From NCBI GenBank assembly GCA_040770765.1, contig JAXGIL010000003.1:434001-498000 (forward strand): a stretch of 64,000 nt of DNA, written 5' to 3'. The DNA is from Sedimentibacter sp003483345 (GTDB taxonomy: Bacteria > Bacillota > Clostridia > Tissierellales > Sedimentibacteraceae). Both the position numbers and the translations under genes were made by a program. Numbering within the stretch: the first letter of the stretch is position 1; each line of letters begins with the position of its first letter. Of this stretch, positions 51,208-59,897 are shown piece by piece. The notes beneath the pieces are model-generated. The model searched no databases, was not told where the DNA came from, and worked only from the letters and a program-made list of their open reading frames with translations.

Positions 51208-52368
51208 ATGAAATATATCAGTATTTTAGGTTCCACCGGTTCAATCGGAACACAAACCTTAGATGTTGTACGTGAACATTCAGATAAAATTACAGTTTGT
51301 GCAATTTCCGGAAATAACAATATTGAGCTTTTAAGAAAACAAATTATTGAATTTAATCCACAACTCTGCTGTGTGATGGATGACAGTAATGCGCTGAAAT
51401 TAAAAAAGTTGCTGCCATCTCATATAAAAACGGAAATTGTTTCAGGCATGGAAGGCTTAATTGCAGTAGCAGAATATGAGAAAAGCGAAATTATTGTTAC
51501 GGCAGTATCCGGAATGATTGGTCTTAAGCCTACAGTTGCTGCAATAAAAAAAGGAAAATCAATAGCCCTTGCCAATAAGGAAACATTGGTAACAGGCGGA
51601 AGTTATATAATGAATTTATCAAAAAAACACAAAGCTAAAATTTTCCCCGTTGACAGTGAGCACAGCGCTATTTTCCAATGCCTGATGGCAAATGAAAACA
51701 AAGCTGTCAATAAAATATTGCTGACTGCTTCAGGCGGTCCTTTCAGAGGCAAAAATGAAGAATTCCTAAAAACTGTTACCGTCGAAGATGCCCTGAAACA
51801 TCCCAGTTGGTCAATGGGCAAAAAAATAACCATAGATTCCGCCACATTAATGAATAAAGGTTTAGAAGTAATCGAAGCAAAATTCTTGTTTGACATTGAG
51901 CCGGAGCAAATCGAAGTTATTGTGCACCCTCAAAGCATTATACATTCGGGAGTTGAATTTATCGACCACTCAACAATTGCACAGCTGGGACTTCCGGATA
52001 TGCGAATCCCCATACAATTTGCGCTGTTTTATCCAAGACGTATGAGAAACAATTATAAAAGCCTGTCCTTAACAGACATAGGTACCTTAACATTTGAAAA
52101 GCCGGATTTATCTACATTCAAATGCCTGTCTTTAGCCTTTGAAGCGCTAAGGGCAGGCGGCACCATGCCTGCCGTACTCAATGCATCCAACGAAGCCTGT
52201 GTCAGACTGTTTCTGGATAAAAGAATAAGTTTCCTTGATATAGGAAACATAAATGAAAAAGTAATGCTGAGACACAACCCTGTAAAAATAGATTCAATAG
52301 AAACAATACTCGAAGCAGAAGAGTTTGCCAAACAAATGGTAATCAATTTGACAAAAGGACGGGGTTAA
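51208..52368 (+). CDS. dxr: 1-deoxy-D-xylulose 5-phosphate reductoisomerase
   Basis: Second committed enzyme of the MEP isoprenoid pathway, 386 residues. NADPH-binding GSTGSIGTQTLDVVREH is at 7-23; metal and substrate ligands are in FPVDSEHSAIFQ and GLEVIEAKFLFD, and the flap region is HPQSIIHSGVEF. It has AAGGAG before ATG. It is alone on the plus strand, not in the usual ispU-cdsA-dxr-rseP group. The last codons and stop lie in a REP-like palindrome, giving the ending LTKGRG. Confidence 0.96.
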   Translation: MKYISILGSTGSIGTQTLDVVREHSDKITVCAISGNNNIELLRKQIIEFNPQLCCVMDDSNALKLKKLLPSHIKTEIVSGMEGLIAVAEYEKSEIIVTAVSGMIGLKPTVAAIKKGKSIALANKETLVTGGSYIMNLSKKHKAKIFPVDSEHSAIFQCLMANENKAVNKILLTASGGPFRGKNEEFLKTVTVEDALKHPSWSMGKKITIDSATLMNKGLEVIEAKFLFDIEPEQIEVIVHPQSIIHSGVEFIDHSTIAQLGLPDMRIPIQFALFYPRRMRNNYKSLSLTDIGTLTFEKPDLSTFKCLSLAFEALRAGGTMPAVLNASNEACVRLFLDKRISFLDIGNINEKVMLRHNPVKIDSIETILEAEEFAKQMVINLTKGRG

Positions 52369-52398
52369 TGTCGTATAACATAGCCCCCGTCCCCTTGT
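52351..52398. terminator. REP-like palindrome between convergent dxr and ylmC
   Basis: ACAAAAGGACGGGG and CCCCCGTCCCCTTGT form an imperfect stem that includes the dxr stop codon (52366-52368). Another CCCCTTGTC copy follows. It sits between two convergent genes, consistent with a bidirectional 3' end. Confidence 0.6.
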
Positions 52399-52415
52399 CA
52401 TTGTCCCCTTGTCGT

Positions 52416-52688
52416 CTAGTCCAACATATCTTTTATTGCTTTGTTATGTATATCATCATCAACGTTAACAATTATTACATCCGCGCCGATTTTTAGTATT
52501 TCTTCCCATCTGATTCTTCTGGGTTTTGTCTTGCCGAGCATCCCCATAAACTTACTTCCTTCCTCTATATAAAAGGATGTAATTTTGCCCTTTCTTGTAT
52601 CTATTTCTACATCGTCAAACCTGCCCATAACCTCGCCGTTTTTTATATTAACAACATCCTTTTCAGCTATGTCCCAATAATTAGTCAA
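52416..52688 (-). CDS. YlmC/YmxH family sporulation protein (PRC-barrel)
   Basis: A 90-residue PRC-barrel protein: VVNIKNGEVMGRFDDVEIDT and RKGKITSFYIEEGSKFMGML, then RRIRWEEILKIGADVIIVNV. This family is confined to endospore formers and often follows sigG, as here apart from one intervening GNAT gene. The molecular function is unknown. Confidence 0.9.
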   Translation of the reverse strand: MTNYWDIAEKDVVNIKNGEVMGRFDDVEIDTRKGKITSFYIEEGSKFMGMLGKTKPRRIRWEEILKIGADVIIVNVDDDIHNKAIKDMLD

Positions 52689-52787
52689 AACATCACCACC
52701 TTACCCTTTTATAATAAAATATGTACAACAGTTATCAAATATGACAAACATTGTAGCAAATCACCATAAGGGTATACAGCAAGTTAC

Positions 52788-53174
52788 TTATATTTTGACT
52801 TCAAAAATCGAACCTTCTCTTCGGTAACCAAGCTTTTCATAATAAGGGTCTACATCGCTCATCACATAAACGGGTTGATTTGCAAAATCCTTGCACACTT
52901 GTTCCATAAGCTTTTTACCAAGCTGTCTCCCACGATAGGATTTTCTCACAAGTAAATCATAGACATAGACACCAAAACCATCATCCTCACGACATCGAAC
53001 AAAGCCGCACAGGATATTATCGTCATAAATTACATAAGTAAGGCTTGATTTCAATGCTTTAATATATTTATCACGGCCTTTTTCTCCATGATAGTCGCTC
53101 CAATCGTCCCCCTCTTCTTTTAGCATATCAAACAAGGGTGACTCATCAACATCAGAATATCTTTTTATAATCAT
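52788..53174 (-). CDS. GNAT family N-acetyltransferase
   Basis: A 128-residue acetyltransferase. The acetyl-CoA loop is VRKSYRGRQLGKKLMEQVCK (Q/RxxGxG/A type), preceded by the strand GVYVYDLLV. It ends with the YYEKLGYRREGSIF pattern. The start ATG 53174 has AAAGGAG six bases upstream. The substrate is not predictable from the sequence. Confidence 0.88.
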   Translation of the reverse strand: MIIKRYSDVDESPLFDMLKEEGDDWSDYHGEKGRDKYIKALKSSLTYVIYDDNILCGFVRCREDDGFGVYVYDLLVRKSYRGRQLGKKLMEQVCKDFANQPVYVMSDVDPYYEKLGYRREGSIFEVKI

Positions 53175-53392
53175 TTCTTTCTCCTTTAATCTCACCAAGA
53201 CCTGATTGTTGTCTGCTGCATGATGACAACAACATTCATAATTTCTCCGTGAAAATTCTATATAATATTTGGCGAGGAATATCCCCTTTTGCGAAAGTAT
53301 TGTTATTATCGTTTAACTAATTTTACTTTATATTATAATTAGAATCAACAAATTCTTTATATGTGTAATATCTCCATCCCATGACACAAAAA

Positions 53393-53411
53393 AGGAACGC
53401 TGTACGTTCCT
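53393..53411 (-). terminator. Intrinsic terminator of sigG
   Basis: On the minus strand AGGAACG and CGTTCCT enclose a 5-base loop followed by TTTTTTG, about 30 bases after the sigG stop. Confidence 0.75.
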
Positions 53412-53440
53412 CAAATTTACAAATACGAGTTTATGGCATA

Positions 53441-54220
53441 TTATGAAGTTTTGAATCCCTTCTTCAACTGGTTCAGTGCTGATTTTTCAAGGCGGGATAC
53501 TTGCGCTTGGGAAATTCCGATTTCATCCGCCACCTCCATTTGCGTCTTCCCTTTATAAAAACGCATATCAACAATTTGCTTTTCCCTTTCGGATAAGTTG
53601 TTTATACTATCTTCCAAAGTTATTTTTTCAATCCATTTTTCATCTATATTCTTTTCGTCCCTTACCTGGTCTACAACATAAAGAGCATCTCCCCCGTCAT
53701 TGTAAATAGGTTCAAACAAGGATACGGGCTCTTGTATAGACTCCAAGGCAAATATGATTTCTTCCTTATCAACTCCCACCTCTTTTGCAATTTCAGCAAT
53801 TGTGGGCTCCTGTGAATTTTCAGCCGTTAATCTTTCCCTTACCTGCAATGCTTTGTATGCAGTATCTTTCATTGACCTCGATACTCTTATGGAATTATTG
53901 TCTCTAAGATATCTTCTGATTTCCCCTATTATCATGGGGACAGCATAGGTAGAAAACTTTACATCTAAAGACAAGTCAAAATTATCAATAGCCTTTATCA
54001 GTCCGACGCAACCAATTTGAAACAAATCGTCAACAGGCTCATTTCTTGAATTAAATCTTTGAATTACGCTTAGAACAAGTCTTAAATTCCCTTTGATAAA
54101 CTTCTCTCTAAGCTCAGTGTCTCCTTCTTGGATTTTTTTAATCATACCTCTCATTTCTGATGTCTTTATGGTGGGCAACTGAGAAGTATTAACGCCACAT
54201 ATAACTACTTTGTTTATCAT
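53441..54220 (-). CDS. sigG: RNA polymerase sigma-G factor
   Basis: Late forespore sigma factor, 259 residues. The diagnostic N-terminus INKVVICGVNTSQLPTIKTS matches the SigG family. Region 2 is GNLRLVLSVIQRFNSRNEPVDDLFQIGCVGLIKAIDNFDL; region 4 ends KTQMEVADEIGISQAQVSRLEKSAL. It lies 63 bases after sigE and has its own terminator. Confidence 0.97.
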   Translation of the reverse strand: MINKVVICGVNTSQLPTIKTSEMRGMIKKIQEGDTELREKFIKGNLRLVLSVIQRFNSRNEPVDDLFQIGCVGLIKAIDNFDLSLDVKFSTYAVPMIIGEIRRYLRDNNSIRVSRSMKDTAYKALQVRERLTAENSQEPTIAEIAKEVGVDKEEIIFALESIQEPVSLFEPIYNDGGDALYVVDQVRDEKNIDEKWIEKITLEDSINNLSEREKQIVDMRFYKGKTQMEVADEIGISQAQVSRLEKSALNQLKKGFKTS

Positions 54221-54283
54221 CGTCGTTTTTCCCCTTTAAAGAAATTATTCCCCCTTTAAAATTATATCCTCGACTGTACCTTT

Positions 54284-55006
54284 TTATACAGCCTTGTTAA
54301 TATCCTTTTTTAGTCTGTTTAGTATCTTTTTTTCCAGGCGAGAAATGTAAGACTGTGAAATTCCAAGTATATCAGCAACTTCCTTTTGTGTGAAACTCTT
54401 GGTATTATTTAGACCGAACCTTAATTTCATAATCATATATTCTCTTTTATTTAATTTTTGAATTGAATCATTAAGAAGACTTAAATCCACTTCATTTTCC
54501 ATGTTACGAAATACTACATCTTCTTCCGTACCTAAAATATCTGACAGCAAAAGCTCATTTCCATCCCAATCAATATTCAAAGGCTCATCTAAAGAAATTT
54601 CCGTCTTGGTTTTTCCTACCCGTCTTAAATGCATTAATATTTCATTTTCAATACACTTAGAAGCATAAGTTGCAAGCTTAATATTTTTTTCTGCCTTAAA
54701 TGTATTCACAGCTTTTATTAGTCCGATAGTTCCTATGGAAATCAAATCCTCCACATTTATTCCGGTAGACTCAAACTTCTTTGCAAGGTATACAACAAGC
54801 CTTAAATTATGCTCAATTAAAATTGTTTTTGCCTCGTTAGAATCTTTTAGTCTGCTTATTATTTCTTTTTCTTCCTCCTGTGTCAAGGGGGGAGGTAATG
54901 TATCGCTTCCTCCGATATAAAAAATATCCTTAATTATTCCTAATTTATCTATTATAAAGTTAATTATTTTTTTAAAGAAAGTTTTAACATGCATCAACAT
55001 ATTCAT
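54284..55006 (-). CDS. sigE: RNA polymerase sigma-E factor (pro-form)
   Basis: Early mother-cell sigma factor. I choose ATG 55006, giving 240 residues, because GGAG lies about seven bases before it; an in-frame ATG at 55063 would lie deep in spoIIGA. The first about 30 residues form the amphipathic pro-sequence cut by SpoIIGA (cleavage area FYIGGSDTLPPPL). Core sequences ARYLAKKFESTGINVEDLIS and FTQKEVADILGISQSYISRL are standard. It overlaps spoIIGA by 23 bases. Confidence 0.95.
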   Translation of the reverse strand: MNMLMHVKTFFKKIINFIIDKLGIIKDIFYIGGSDTLPPPLTQEEEKEIISRLKDSNEAKTILIEHNLRLVVYLAKKFESTGINVEDLISIGTIGLIKAVNTFKAEKNIKLATYASKCIENEILMHLRRVGKTKTEISLDEPLNIDWDGNELLLSDILGTEEDVVFRNMENEVDLSLLNDSIQKLNKREYMIMKLRFGLNNTKSFTQKEVADILGISQSYISRLEKKILNRLKKDINKAV

Positions 55007-55865
55007 TTTCCGTCTCCACCTCCCAATCAAGTAATTTTTTGAACAAAAGCGCATCGTAATCATCCATGCTGATTCTTTTCGGATGTATTCCTATAATTGC
55101 ATCAATAAAAATACTTTTATTATTATTTATTATTTCTATTTCATCCGGCACTATGCAAACCATGTTTTCACCGCTGTTGCTTATAGTTTTGTATTTAATA
55201 ACTCTTAAATTAATGCTGTTGTTTTCATCAATTAATTTTTCATAGCTTTTATTTTCGTAAAATTCCATAATTTTGTTGCATAGCTCATCTCCCAAAATTT
55301 CTTTTATGCAATCAATATTTACAACCATAACAGGTTTTCCGGTAATCGGATCTGTCAATTCATTGCCCGTATCAATGTACCCTCTGAATGTCTTGGATTT
55401 ACCGCATATGCTGACATTCACCTTTCTTTTGTAATTATGCTTAACAATTCTGTCTTTAATTTCTTTAAAAAAGAAATGCAATGCAGCATACCCTGTAAAT
55501 ATGGACATGATAATTGCATTCACGGTTAATTTATCATATGTTAGAATGTATAAGGCGGAAATAATTCCCACCATTATCAATGAGGTAATGTAAAAACAAA
55601 TTATTACTCTGATATTAGTCAATATCCCTTTGGAATCATATGCTACCATTATCATTAATACGGAAATACTGAATTTTACGATGAAATTGTTCATAAATTC
55701 CTTTCCCGCATATAAAGTAACAATAACATACAATGAGCCGATTAAAGATGCAGCAATAAGTCTTTTGAATATTATTGCCCTTTTTACAAGCTTTCCGGTA
55801 ATAAAAAGCAAAATAAAATCTATGATAAAATTTTCGACAAAAATATATTCAACATAATAAACCAA
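54984..55865 (-). CDS. spoIIGA: Sigma-E processing peptidase SpoIIGA
   Basis: Membrane aspartic protease that activates pro-sigma-E. Five hydrophobic helices fill the first 150 residues; the soluble domain has the catalytic motif GYIDTGNELTDPITGKPV. The start is uncertain: TTG 55865 has GGGAG nine bases upstream, while a TTG at 55874 directly touches that site. The product is about 293 residues, near the family norm. Sigma-E is encoded immediately downstream, overlapping. Confidence 0.93.
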   Translation of the reverse strand: MVYYVEYIFVENFIIDFILLFITGKLVKRAIIFKRLIAASLIGSLYVIVTLYAGKEFMNNFIVKFSISVLMIMVAYDSKGILTNIRVIICFYITSLIMVGIISALYILTYDKLTVNAIIMSIFTGYAALHFFFKEIKDRIVKHNYKRKVNVSICGKSKTFRGYIDTGNELTDPITGKPVMVVNIDCIKEILGDELCNKIMEFYENKSYEKLIDENNSINLRVIKYKTISNSGENMVCIVPDEIEIINNNKSIFIDAIIGIHPKRISMDDYDALLFKKLLDWEVETENEYVDAC

Positions 55866-55881
55866 GCCTTCCAACTCCCTC

Positions 55882-55957
55882 GAGATTCTTCATCTGCGGT
55901 TCAGAATGATTAATTTGTCATCCTGAGTCTTTTCCTGAAGCATCTCACCCATCGTCC
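55882..55957. repeat. TGTCATCCTGAG-family repeat in the spoIIGA leader
   Basis: GAGATTCTTCATC...TTCAGAATGA and GTCATCCTGAGTC...GAAGCATCTCA form a full inverted element directly upstream of the spoIIGA ribosome site, inside its predicted 5' untranslated region. Confidence 0.75.
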
Positions 55958-55988
55958 CTTGTTTCTATAGCCAAGCAATCTATTAACA

Positions 55989-56022
55989 ATTATAAATGAC
56001 CTTATCGAAATATTTTGTCATA
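55989..56022 (-). promoter_or_regulatory. Candidate Spo0A-controlled spoIIG promoter
   Basis: On the minus strand TATGAC (56017-56022) and TATAAT (55989-55994) are 22 bases apart, the unusual spacing known for the Spo0A-activated spoIIG promoter of B. subtilis. Between them on the plus strand is TATCGAA (56003-56009), one mismatch from the Spo0A box TGTCGAA. Inference only. Confidence 0.4.
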
Positions 56023-56173
56023 ACATGTAATCAAAAATAAAAAAATACGCTTTTTATGAATACTATAGCGTATTTCGTATAGTTCGCCGCAAAAATTATG
56101 CTTTACATTTTTCTGCTTTTTTTGAACCCTTCTACAATATACTTAATAAGTTTATGTTGTACACAACCACTTT

Positions 56174-56335
56174 ATGTCATCCATAGCGTAGGGGCCTTTG
56201 AGATTCTTCAAGCTAAAGCTCTCAGAATGACAGAAAGAGAGAGCTGTCATACCGAGCGCAAGTGAAAGATGCCTTGAGATTCTTCGAGCTGAAGCTCTCA
56301 GAATGACAAAAAGAGAAAGTTGTCATACCTAGCTT
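56174..56335. repeat. Cluster of TGTCATCCTGAG-family repeats
   Basis: At least two GAGATTCTTC...CTCAGAATGACA halves and two opposing GTCATACC halves alternate here, between spoIIGA and the surface protein gene. Together with the next terminator they account for the lower half of the 565-base gap 55866-56430. Confidence 0.8.
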
Positions 56336-56374
56336 AGGCAAAACATTAGATTTTGTATCCTTTGTCATAAACAA

Positions 56375-56395
56375 GCGGGGCATTTAGCCCCGCTA
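56375..56395 (-). terminator. Intrinsic terminator of the surface-protein gene
   Basis: On the minus strand AGCGGGGC and GCCCCGCT enclose a 5-base loop, followed by TGTTTATG, about 36 bases after the stop at 56431. Confidence 0.65.
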
Positions 56396-56430
56396 TTATT
56401 TAAATGTTATTACTTTTTTTGGATATTCCT

Positions 56431-59400
56431 TTACGGCCATACCTTGTTCGGTTTCATTCCGGTCCAAAGCTCATCGCCGTCTTCCTCGATAACATAATCG
56501 TGACTGTTGGTTGCTTCCATTATAGCCTCAAAATACCAGTCATCTTCATCAATATCAGGCCAGAACATTGCATCGGAATGTATGTTTTCTGCAGGAACAG
56601 CTCTTTCAAGAACATTGTTAATCAATGTCATTGCTTCAGCTCTCGTGATATCCTGCTCAGGTTTAAATGTCATGTCCGGATAACCTTTAATCCATCCCTT
56701 GTTTTCAGCAGAAGTAATATATTTTTCTGCCCAATGTCCGAATATATCAGTGAATTTGCTTGCACTTCCTAAGTCCAAATCATCGAATTTAGCTGCAATA
56801 GTTGCAAATTCTGCTCTCGAAATCGAGTCTGACGGTCTGAATGTTCCGTCCGGGTAACCGCTGATTATACCTGCATTGTAGAGTGTAGATATTGCACGGT
56901 TTGACCACCTGCCGGTTTCAACATCCGTAAACGGATTCGTATTGCTTAAAAGCTGATTTCTGCTGTCGTCAGTCAACAACCTGTAGAATATCATCGCCAC
57001 TTCTTCTCTTGTTATATTGTTCATAGGTCTTATGTCGCCTTCAGGATAACCGATTACATATGCGAAGTGGTCAAATTTTTCTAACTCAGCCAACGGAATT
57101 TCAGGATCTTCGATAACGGTGCCTCCGCCACCGCCGCCGCCGCCGCTGCTGTCTCTGTAATACAGAAGTTCAAACACATATTGGATAGGTCCGTCTCCCG
57201 GTACTTCAGCAACTACATCATAAGATACCGGGTCTGAGCTCTTAAACTTATACCTGCTAACTTCAAGCGAGCTGTCCTTATAATCCTCACCATAGATTGT
57301 TCCGCCTGTTGTAACCGGAATCGGTGCATCAGTTCTCACCAGATTACGTGCATTGCTGCCTGTCTGCCTATAATGCTTTATGATAATTACATTTCCTTCA
57401 AAATCTTTTTCATAATAGAAAGTAATTATTATATTCTCATCATCAAGAACAAATGTTTCCTCTTCTTTTAAAGGTGTATATCCGGGTACATCTATTGCAT
57501 ATTCGGTTATTTCTTGTTCCGGATTTCCATAGCCGGTTTTTTCCGGTGCAACCGGTTCTTCGGTCACATTATCAAGGTATCGAACTGTATAAGATACTTG
57601 GTTTATCGGATCAGGAACATACCAGAAAGTAATTGTATTGTTGCTTTCAATTTCAAGAGTAATTTGTTTTACATCTTCCTCTTCCGGTGCAAGGATATAA
57701 CCTTCAAAGGTCTTTGCATATCCTGTAATTACCTGTCCTTCTTCTCCCTCACCATTTTCCGAGTCAAGAACTTCATTTGATTCCTGTACAAGATGTCTAA
57801 TCGTGTATTGTACGGTCTGTCCCGTAATCGGCTTAACAGTAATTGTTACGGTTGCTTCATTGGAAATATAATCACCGGCAAGACCGAATACATCCACACC
57901 ATCAATTGTTACTGTTGCTTTGTTTTTGTATACAAATGTGTCATCTCCTGTAAATCCTTCCGGCGGAGTATATACAAATGTTCCGTTGGCAGCTACTACT
58001 GCAGTACCGCCCTCATCAGTAGTTATAGTTGTTACATATTCATCTTTAACAACTAAATCATCAACCTCATAATTACCATCTTCTATTTTAACGGTTTCAT
58101 CGTTTACAAGGATACTTTGTGCAAGCAGAACCGTTAATACTTGGTCTTGGAATGTTTCATATCCGTCGTCATTAGCTGCCGTAGGTTTAATTGCAACTAT
58201 AGGTTGTTCGAAATACTTTGTCTTAGATACTTCATCTCCAAAAAGAGTGAATGTATAATATGCCTCTTCATTTGTATAGCCTGTTCCGTAAACACCGTCT
58301 TTAACTTTTACTTCAAAGACAGGCAGCGGATTAGGTTCTCCATATGCCTTTACATTATTGAAAACCAATGTAGTGGTTCCATCATCATTTTCCGTTATTT
58401 GCACTCCCTGTGGTATAAGAACTGCTCTTGAATCCGCTGTCAGCTCGAAATTTTTATGTATAACATCAGTAACATATCCGTTTGCCAAAGCATTTATTGT
58501 GCCGGCAATACCTTCATAAATGTCAGTCATCTTAGCAGCAGCATCGTCTCCTGCATGAATCGGATAATATCTTTCGGCATATACTGCTGTATTGGGGTTC
58601 CACCTGTCGTCATTGTTAACGTCATTCATTATGTTTGAATTGTTAGTATTTCTAATATTTTTCATAGGATTCAAACTTAACAATTTAGAAGCTAACTTGG
58701 CTTGATTGCTCGTGCTTGAAACATTATTGAGCAATCCGACGGTATATATTTCCCCGTCATCGCCGATATATGCTTTTAAGTTTTGTGCTGCTTCAATTGC
58801 TTCATTAAATTCATCCCTTGAAGTATTGGTCCCCGATTTATCGTTGGTAGTATTGCTTCCTGTACCGGAATATCTAAAAGTAGGCATACCATCCGTCATA
58901 AAGATTACTATGCTCATGGCATCATTTCTTTTAGCTTCGGCAACCTTTTTTGCCATCAAGAATCCGCCTTCGGTATTGGTTCCTTCACTAAAGGTACGCT
59001 CCGTTGCTTGTTCTACTGCATCATTTGCCTTGGCTTTGTTTGAAGTATACACGTTTTTATCCGTTAAATTCAAACCGTTGGTCCAATTGGATGACCAGCT
59101 GTCAGGAGTTCCAAAAATGCGTGCCTTTGCTTGTTCTCCATACTTTACAACCGCAACTCTTACATTCCCGCTTTCATCATTTTCCGGAGTCAACACCCCA
59201 TCTACAAAAGCTTTTGCTGCATCACGGGTTATTTCACCCAATGTCTTATTGTTATATTTTGAGTTGAACATACTTGCAGAATTGTCAATTACCAATATAA
59301 CATCAACTTTTTTGCCTGAATCAATATCCTTACCCGTTACGGATAATTCAATCTTATAGGTGTTATCTTTGTCTTCAACAGGTGTTGCTTTTTTTTCAAG

Positions 59401-59523
59401 AATTATATCATCTTCATTATATTGCGGTGTTGTAACTGCAAATAATACCTGTGTCCCGGACAAAATCATCATTAGTACTAATACTAAACTGACTGTTCTT
59501 TTAAATGTCTTTTTAACCATCAT
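56431..59523 (-). CDS. VWA / MucBP / SLH-domain surface protein (putative adhesin)
   Basis: A 1030-residue exported protein. Residues 1-29 are a signal peptide. A von Willebrand A domain (about 72-370) has the metal-site motif DNSAS at 80-84 and FMTDGMP. A cadherin-like Ig domain (about 445-575) shows TPPEGFTGDDTFVY. Two MucBP-type repeats (about 580-715) and a third related module (715-800) follow. A run of eight or nine glycines then leads to three SLH domains (about 815-1010; YPEGDIRPMNNITREE, YPDGTFRPSDSISRAE, YPDMTFKPEQDITRAE), which attach it to the wall. A c-di-GMP-I riboswitch lies in its leader. The substrate of adhesion is unknown. Confidence 0.9.
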   Translation of the reverse strand: MMVKKTFKRTVSLVLVLMMILSGTQVLFAVTTPQYNEDDIILEKKATPVEDKDNTYKIELSVTGKDIDSGKKVDVILVIDNSASMFNSKYNNKTLGEITRDAAKAFVDGVLTPENDESGNVRVAVVKYGEQAKARIFGTPDSWSSNWTNGLNLTDKNVYTSNKAKANDAVEQATERTFSEGTNTEGGFLMAKKVAEAKRNDAMSIVIFMTDGMPTFRYSGTGSNTTNDKSGTNTSRDEFNEAIEAAQNLKAYIGDDGEIYTVGLLNNVSSTSNQAKLASKLLSLNPMKNIRNTNNSNIMNDVNNDDRWNPNTAVYAERYYPIHAGDDAAAKMTDIYEGIAGTINALANGYVTDVIHKNFELTADSRAVLIPQGVQITENDDGTTTLVFNNVKAYGEPNPLPVFEVKVKDGVYGTGYTNEEAYYTFTLFGDEVSKTKYFEQPIVAIKPTAANDDGYETFQDQVLTVLLAQSILVNDETVKIEDGNYEVDDLVVKDEYVTTITTDEGGTAVVAANGTFVYTPPEGFTGDDTFVYKNKATVTIDGVDVFGLAGDYISNEATVTITVKPITGQTVQYTIRHLVQESNEVLDSENGEGEEGQVITGYAKTFEGYILAPEEEDVKQITLEIESNNTITFWYVPDPINQVSYTVRYLDNVTEEPVAPEKTGYGNPEQEITEYAIDVPGYTPLKEEETFVLDDENIIITFYYEKDFEGNVIIIKHYRQTGSNARNLVRTDAPIPVTTGGTIYGEDYKDSSLEVSRYKFKSSDPVSYDVVAEVPGDGPIQYVFELLYYRDSSGGGGGGGGTVIEDPEIPLAELEKFDHFAYVIGYPEGDIRPMNNITREEVAMIFYRLLTDDSRNQLLSNTNPFTDVETGRWSNRAISTLYNAGIISGYPDGTFRPSDSISRAEFATIAAKFDDLDLGSASKFTDIFGHWAEKYITSAENKGWIKGYPDMTFKPEQDITRAEAMTLINNVLERAVPAENIHSDAMFWPDIDEDDWYFEAIMEATNSHDYVIEEDGDELWTGMKPNKVWP

Positions 59524-59577
59524 TTTTACTCCTTTCTATTTCTATTTATATTTATTTTGAATTATGTTAAAATAAAA

Positions 59578-59603
59578 AGCTGCAAAATTTTTATTTTGCA
59601 GCT
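59578..59603 (-). terminator. Riboswitch expression-platform terminator
   Basis: AGCTGCAAAAT and ATTTTGCAGCT enclose a 4-base loop, followed on the minus strand by TTTTTATTTT. Its 5' strand shares AGCT (59600-59603) with the last helix of the c-di-GMP aptamer, so the two structures exclude each other. Confidence 0.88.
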
Positions 59604-59684
59604 GAACGATCATAGTTACCCTTAGACTTCAAGCTTTGCGTCCCTATCTTTCGATAGGTTTGCCCATTTACCAGATTATTTATT
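59600..59684 (-). ncRNA. Cyclic di-GMP-I (GEMM) riboswitch aptamer
   Basis: On the minus strand the conserved core is GGGCAAACC, a stem with a GAAA tetraloop, then GGGACGCAAAGC (the tetraloop receptor side), followed by TCTAAGG and CTATGATCG of the second arm. This matches the GEMM-I consensus. The closing helix AGCTTGAA / TTCAGCT overlaps the downstream terminator. It controls the VWA/SLH protein gene 55 bases on, and the layout suggests that ligand binding blocks termination (ON switch). Confidence 0.92.
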
Positions 59685-59805
59685 CATAACTTATCTTGTA
59701 CATCAAATTAATTCTTGAGTTTATCCGGATTTCCACCCCCTTCATATTTGTTTTGAAAAAATTATATAATTATGTAATTACATCAACATTATTTATTTAT
59801 TATAA

Positions 59806-59838
59806 TTCAATTTCATTTCAATTACATTTTAATTACAT
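59806..59838 (-). promoter_or_regulatory. Three abutting 11-bp direct repeats upstream of the surface-protein gene
   Basis: Read on the minus strand the units are ATGTAATTAAA, ATGTAATTGAA and ATGAAATTGAA with no gap, followed by TATAAT in the fourth phase. The spacing equals one DNA turn, the usual operator layout of SARP/OmpR-type winged-helix activators. A matching array is upstream of the GGDEF gene (61712-61744). Confidence 0.7.
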
Positions 59839-59897
59839 TATATTATATAATTATACAAACAAACAAATTAATATTTGCAGCTCTTGATAAGCTTTTT

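Noticed and set aside
57514..59359. Several plus-strand ORFs opposite the VWA/SLH gene, up to 217 codons
   Set aside because: They are antisense to a clearly coding gene, lack ribosome sites and have cysteine- or serine-rich shadow composition.
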